Source of the DNA: Candidatus Aquiluna sp. XM-24bin5
Lineage (GTDB): Bacteria; Actinomycetota; Actinomycetia; Actinomycetales; Microbacteriaceae
Assembly: GCA_003149555.1 (NCBI GenBank)
Contig: QCWE01000001.1
Span: 956,546-1,020,545 of the forward strand
DNA length: 64,000 bases
Reading direction: 5' to 3'
Shown here: piece by piece, positions 60,831-64,000 of the stretch
Layout: each line of letters starts with the position of its first letter
Position numbering within the stretch: the first letter of the stretch is position 1
Position numbers and translations under genes: made by a program
The notes under the pieces: generated by a model
What the model was told of the DNA's origin: nothing
The model's input: only the letters and a program-made list of their open reading frames with translations
The model's database searches: none

Positions 60831-61856
60831 ATGCGCTCATGGATAAAAATCATCGGTTCAGCCCTGACCGTAGCCTTCTTGGCTGCCGGTCTTTACACAA
60901 TCTTCGTAAACTTCACCACCACCGGAGACCCAGAGGGTGACCCGTCTGCCCAGCCCTCGCCAACCCTTACCCGGGAGGGTGAGACCGGCGCCATTCAGGT
61001 CGCCACATCCACAAATGTTTGGGCATCCGTCGTAGGGATTCTTGGTGCAGAGTGGGTGGAGGTCACCGCGATAATCGACGACCCATTTCAAGACCCCCAT
61101 TCTTACGAAGCATCAGCCAGGGATCAGCTGACCCTGAGCGAAGCCGAGTTGGTAATCGCCAACGGTGGTGGCTATGACGAGTTTGTCGGGCAGCTGCTGG
61201 CCGCCCTTGATGGCGAGAGGATCTTTTTAGAGCTTGTTGAGGGAGAGCACACTCACCTGGGTGAAGAAGACCACTCGGAGGAGCATGCGGATGAGGATCA
61301 CGCCGATGAGGACCACTCCGATGAGCACGAGCACGGCAATGAGCACATCTGGTACGACATCCATGCCGTGGAAGAGGCCTCAGAGATGATCGTTGAGGCA
61401 ATCACTGAGTTAAGGCCTGAGAGCTTCGACCGCGTCAACCAGAACTTCGACTTCTTCATGGCTGAGCTGGAGAACCTTGAGATCCGCCTTGAAGCGCTTC
61501 GCGAGAAGGCCCTCGGGCTCGGGTTCATTGCGACCGAGGGGGTTGGAAACCTACTTCTCGATGAGGCGGGTTTCATCAACCAGACTCCCGAGGCTCTAGC
61601 TGACGCAATCGAGGAGGAAAGGGAGGTCCCAGCAGCTTCGTTGAAGCAGGCCGAGGACCTCATTTCTGGCAAGGTTGTTTCATTAGTTGTTGTCAACGAA
61701 CAGCAGCTCGATCAGGTGAGTGACCTGCTTGTGGAGGCAGCTAATGCCGCCGGGGTTCCAGTGGTTGAGCTGAGCGAGCTGATTTCCAAGCCGGGCATGG
61801 ATTACCTCGACTGGATGGCCTCAATCCTCGACCAGTTACAAGAGGCCGTTTACTAA
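60831..61856 (+). CDS. znuA: Zinc ABC transporter substrate-binding protein (ZnuA-like)
   Basis: 341 residues, cluster A-I metal-binding protein. His90 (DPHSYEAS) and His172/His178 (EHIWYDIHAVEE) are likely ligands; where many ZnuA proteins have a third His, this one has Glu236 (ATEGVG). A loop at about 140-172 holds nine His among Asp/Glu, typical of zinc importers. The N-terminus has one membrane segment (about 6-27) but no lipobox Cys, so it is a membrane-anchored or secreted form rather than a lipoprotein. The promoter is directly under the Zur box and the mRNA is probably leaderless. Confidence 0.88.
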   Translation: MRSWIKIIGSALTVAFLAAGLYTIFVNFTTTGDPEGDPSAQPSPTLTREGETGAIQVATSTNVWASVVGILGAEWVEVTAIIDDPFQDPHSYEASARDQLTLSEAELVIANGGGYDEFVGQLLAALDGERIFLELVEGEHTHLGEEDHSEEHADEDHADEDHSDEHEHGNEHIWYDIHAVEEASEMIVEAITELRPESFDRVNQNFDFFMAELENLEIRLEALREKALGLGFIATEGVGNLLLDEAGFINQTPEALADAIEEEREVPAASLKQAEDLISGKVVSLVVVNEQQLDQVSDLLVEAANAAGVPVVELSELISKPGMDYLDWMASILDQLQEAVY

Positions 61857-62648
61857 TTGAGCCTGCTCTCTATTGAATCTGCGAGCTTGGAGTTTGACTC
61901 CAAGCGGCTCTGGCACGAGCTAAGCCTTGAGGTTCGAGAGGGAGAGTTCATAGCGCTGATTGGGCCCAATGGCTCTGGCAAGTCGATGCTGCTCAAAAGC
62001 ATTGTTGGTTCTCAAAAGCTATCTGGAGGCAAGATTTCGTTTTTAGGTGCCCAGCCGGGCACTAAAAACTCAGAGCTGGGCTACATCCCGCAGCACAGGG
62101 CCACAGATGCTGGATTACCACTCAGGGTTAGCGACTGTGTTGGCTTTGGTCTTGATGGCCACCTCCCCGGCCTGCCGCTCAATTCCTCCGCAAGAAAGCA
62201 GCGAATTGCCGACGCTCTAGAGCAGGTTGATGCCCTATCGCTTGCAGGCGAGACCCTAGGGTCACTCTCAGGTGGAGAGATGCAGCGGGTTCGGGTTGCC
62301 CAGGCAATCATTTCCAGGCCCAAGCTGCTGCTTGCCGATGAGCCACTTAGTGCTCTGGATCTGAACCACCAGATGAAAATAAGTGAGCTGATTGACGAGC
62401 AAAGGCGCGAGCTTGGTAGCGCGGTGATCTTCGTCACTCACGATCTAAACCCGATTATTGACTTTGTCGATCGCGTTGTCTACATCGCAGAGGGCCGTCA
62501 CACAATAGGAACCCCGGATGAGGTGATGCGGTCTGACGTGCTGTCTGAGCTTTATGGCGCGGACATCGACGTTGTGAGAAACCAGGGCAGGGTCGTGGTC
62601 CTAGGCGCCCACGACCACGAGCACCACGAAGACGAGCGGTGGCACTAG
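61857..62648 (+). CDS. znuC: Zinc ABC transporter ATP-binding protein
   Basis: 263 residues. Walker A GPNGSGKSM, Q-loop GYIPQH, signature LSGGEMQR, Walker B LLLADEPLSALD and switch His in FVTHDLN are all present. The C-terminus carries a His-rich tail (HDHEHHEDERWH) that may bind zinc and regulate transport, an inference. TTG 61857 follows the znuA stop without a gap. It energises the ZnuB channel. Confidence 0.91.
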   Translation: MSLLSIESASLEFDSKRLWHELSLEVREGEFIALIGPNGSGKSMLLKSIVGSQKLSGGKISFLGAQPGTKNSELGYIPQHRATDAGLPLRVSDCVGFGLDGHLPGLPLNSSARKQRIADALEQVDALSLAGETLGSLSGGEMQRVRVAQAIISRPKLLLADEPLSALDLNHQMKISELIDEQRRELGSAVIFVTHDLNPIIDFVDRVVYIAEGRHTIGTPDEVMRSDVLSELYGADIDVVRNQGRVVVLGAHDHEHHEDERWH

Positions 62649-63493
62649 TGGATTTCTCAGACGTCATAAATTTCTCGGATTACGACAAGCTTTTGCCGCT
62701 CGTCACTCACTCGCTGATTGCCGGAGCTTTGCTGGCCTTGATTGGTGGATTAGTCGGAGTATTTGTCATGAACCGAGAGCTCTCATTTGCGGTTCACGGA
62801 ATCTCCGAGCTTTCCTTTGCGGGCGCCGCAGTCTTTTTGCTCGTTGGGCTCGATGTCGTCCTGGGATCGGTCATTGGGTCGCTTACGGCCGCCGGAATCA
62901 TTGCCTTTCTGGGAGATCGAGCTAGAGATCGAAACTCCATAGTTGCGGTGCTGATGCCGTTCGGCTTGGGCATCGGGATTCTTGCCCTTGCCCTCTATCC
63001 GGGGAGGGCAGCCAATAAGTTTGGTCTGCTTACCGGACAGATCGTGGCGGTTGACGACCCGAAGCTCGGGGCAATGGCCCTTATCTCGGCAATCGTCCTG
63101 GTTTCTCTGGTGCTGATGTGGCGGCCGCTGACCTTTGCCTCCCTGGATGCCGAGGTGGCTGCCGCTAGAGGAGTAAAGACAACCTTCTTGGGTATTGCCT
63201 TTGTAATGCTTTTGGGTCTGGCGGTGGCGGCCGCGGTTCAAATTGTTGGGGCCTTGCTGGTTCTAGCTCTGCTGGTTACCCCTGCGGCCGCTGCGCTGAG
63301 GCTTTCATCTAGTCAACTTTGGGTGCCAGTGATGAGCGTGTTGTTTGCCATGGCTGCCATGGTTGGCGGCACCCTGTTGGCACTTGGTGGGACTCTTCCC
63401 ATCTCTCCTTACGTGACTACGATTTCCTTCACTATCTATTTGATTGCCAGGCTCATTGCCTGGGCCAAGGCAAAGCGGGAGGTGGTTAGGTGA
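62648..63493 (+). CDS. znuB: Zinc ABC transporter permease
   Basis: 281 residues with about eight membrane segments, ABC-3 family: ALIGGLVGVFVMNRELSFAVHGISELSFAGAA at the N-terminus (first and second segments) and QIVGALLVLALLVTPAAAALRL in the later half. GTG 62648 overlaps the znuC stop (TAGTG) by one base and is preferred to the in-frame GTG 62639. It forms the zinc channel with ZnuC and ZnuA. Its stop overlaps the zur start by four bases (GTGA). Confidence 0.91.
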   Translation: MDFSDVINFSDYDKLLPLVTHSLIAGALLALIGGLVGVFVMNRELSFAVHGISELSFAGAAVFLLVGLDVVLGSVIGSLTAAGIIAFLGDRARDRNSIVAVLMPFGLGIGILALALYPGRAANKFGLLTGQIVAVDDPKLGAMALISAIVLVSLVLMWRPLTFASLDAEVAAARGVKTTFLGIAFVMLLGLAVAAAVQIVGALLVLALLVTPAAAALRLSSSQLWVPVMSVLFAMAAMVGGTLLALGGTLPISPYVTTISFTIYLIARLIAWAKAKREVVR

Positions 63494-63873
63494 CCGAGAA
63501 ACGAAACACCTGGCAAAAGACCGCGGTTTTAGACGAGCTTTCAAACACGGAGGAGTTTGTCTCCGCCCAGGAGCTGCATCAAAAGATCTCTCAATCTGGG
63601 AAGAAGCTTGGGCTAACCACTGTCTACAGGGCACTCACCGAGATGGTTGAGCAGGGTCTGGCCGACTCATTGAGCCTCTCTGACGGCGAGATGCGCTACC
63701 GAATCTGCACCCCAGAGCACCACCACCACCTGATTTGCAGGGTTTGTGGCAAAACGGTTGAGTTTGACCTCCCTGGGTTTGAGGAGCTTGCCCAATCCGT
63801 TGCGCAGCAGAACTCGTTTACTGAGCTGTCTCACGAGATTGAGCTCTTTGGGATTTGCAAAGATTGCGGGTAA
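63490..63873 (+). CDS. zur: Fur-family zinc-responsive repressor Zur
   Basis: 127 residues. N-terminal winged helix (about 8-75) with SAQELHQKISQSGKKLGLTTVYRALTEMVE; the C-terminal dimerisation domain holds HHHHLICRVCGKTVEF and ends GICKDCG, the two CxxC pairs that bind the structural zinc. Zur rather than Fur is assigned because it is the last gene of the znuABC operon (GTGA overlap) and a Zur box controls that operon, giving autoregulation. GTG start 63490. Confidence 0.92.
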   Translation: MTEKRNTWQKTAVLDELSNTEEFVSAQELHQKISQSGKKLGLTTVYRALTEMVEQGLADSLSLSDGEMRYRICTPEHHHHLICRVCGKTVEFDLPGFEELAQSVAQQNSFTELSHEIELFGICKDCG

Positions 63874-63880
63874 TTAGGAC

Positions 63881-63936
63881 TTGCTTTTGGAGCGAGATTC
63901 CTCCTAAACTTGGGGGGTTGCACGGGCCAAGGCCCG
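63881..63936 (+). promoter_or_regulatory. rpmB promoter and leader palindrome
   Basis: TTGCTT (63881-63886), 18-base spacer and TAAACT (63905-63910) form a plausible promoter. Just downstream CGGGCC-AA-GGCCCG (63923-63936) is a 12-base inverted repeat without a T run, so it is not a terminator. No Zur box is seen here. Confidence 0.45.
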
Positions 63937-63985
63937 AACAATCCCAAACAATTTGCTTCGGGTAAACGCGCCCCTAGGAGGAGAA

Positions 63986-64000
63986 ATGGCAGCCTACTGC
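63986..64000 (+). CDS. rpmB: Ribosomal protein bL28, first five codons (cut by window edge)
   Basis: ATG GCA GCC TAC TGC reads MAAYC and matches the start of actinobacterial bL28 (MAAxCQVTG). AGGAGGAG lies four to eleven bases upstream, a very strong ribosome site. Only five codons are visible, so the call rests on the start peptide, the strong site and the common zur-neighbour context. Confidence 0.6.

Overview
The window is a continuous piece of an actinobacterial chromosome around the replication origin. Gene content and order point to Actinomycetota, most likely a streamlined member of the Microbacteriaceae. The evidence is the rodA-pbpA-pknA-pknB-trpG-crgA block, the gyrB-gyrA-DUF3566-tRNA-Ile-tRNA-Ala block, dciA between recF and gyrB, the rpmH-rnpA-yidD-yidC-jag-rsmG-parA-parB block, very short intergenic gaps, many GTG/TTG starts and moderate GC (by eye a little above half). 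This placement is inferred from family knowledge; no database search was possible.

Layout. 1-5.0 kb: cell-wall growth and its kinases (RodA tail, PbpA, PknA, PknB with three PASTA domains). 5.0-7.1 kb: TrpG/PabA, CrgA, rhomboid protease, cyclophilin. 7.2-28.2 kb: an accessory block that separates ppiA from the tRNA-Ala/tRNA-Ile pair, which lie close together in relatives such as mycobacteria. It holds a TetR-regulated ABC exporter, an OpuC-type osmoprotectant importer, an IclR regulator with an SDR enzyme, an MFS carrier, tRNA-Gly, a Gfo/Idh/MocA oxidoreductase, a beta-oxidation cluster, an orphan HicB-like protein, a bicarbonate transporter with its PII-like partner (SbtA/SbtB) behind a small winged-helix protein, a CPA2 antiporter and a nitroreductase. 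28.27-29.1 kb: a short AT-richer insert flanked by a 21-bp direct repeat made mainly of the 3' end of tRNA-Ala.

29.2-43.8 kb: the origin region. DUF3566, gyrA, gyrB, dciA, recF, dnaN and dnaA run leftward; oriC with DnaA boxes lies between dnaN and dnaA; rpmH to parB run rightward with two parS sites. 43.8-51.4 kb: Ddl, a PLP aminotransferase, thioredoxin and its reductase, MurJ, a shortened DUF6049-like protein, a NUDIX hydrolase and the tRNA nucleotidyltransferase. 51.5-54.7 kb: rpsF-ssb-rpsR-rplI, then dnaB preceded by an array of DnaA boxes all in one orientation. 54.7-60.8 kb: small membrane proteins, purB, a holin-like membrane protein and a three-gene 2-oxoacid dehydrogenase complex. 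60.8-63.9 kb: a zinc uptake operon with its own Zur repressor and Zur box. The window ends in the first codons of rpmB.

Two features recur. Many gene pairs overlap by 1-4 bases, so translation is coupled. At least fourteen genes have a -10-like hexamer ending exactly 6 or 7 bases before the start codon and no Shine-Dalgarno sequence, which indicates leaderless mRNAs. The most interesting loci are the tRNA-Ala mini-insert, the parA start with a separate 62-codon frame that carries parS, the DnaA-box array before dnaB, and the SbtA/SbtB-regulator unit in what looks like a heterotroph.
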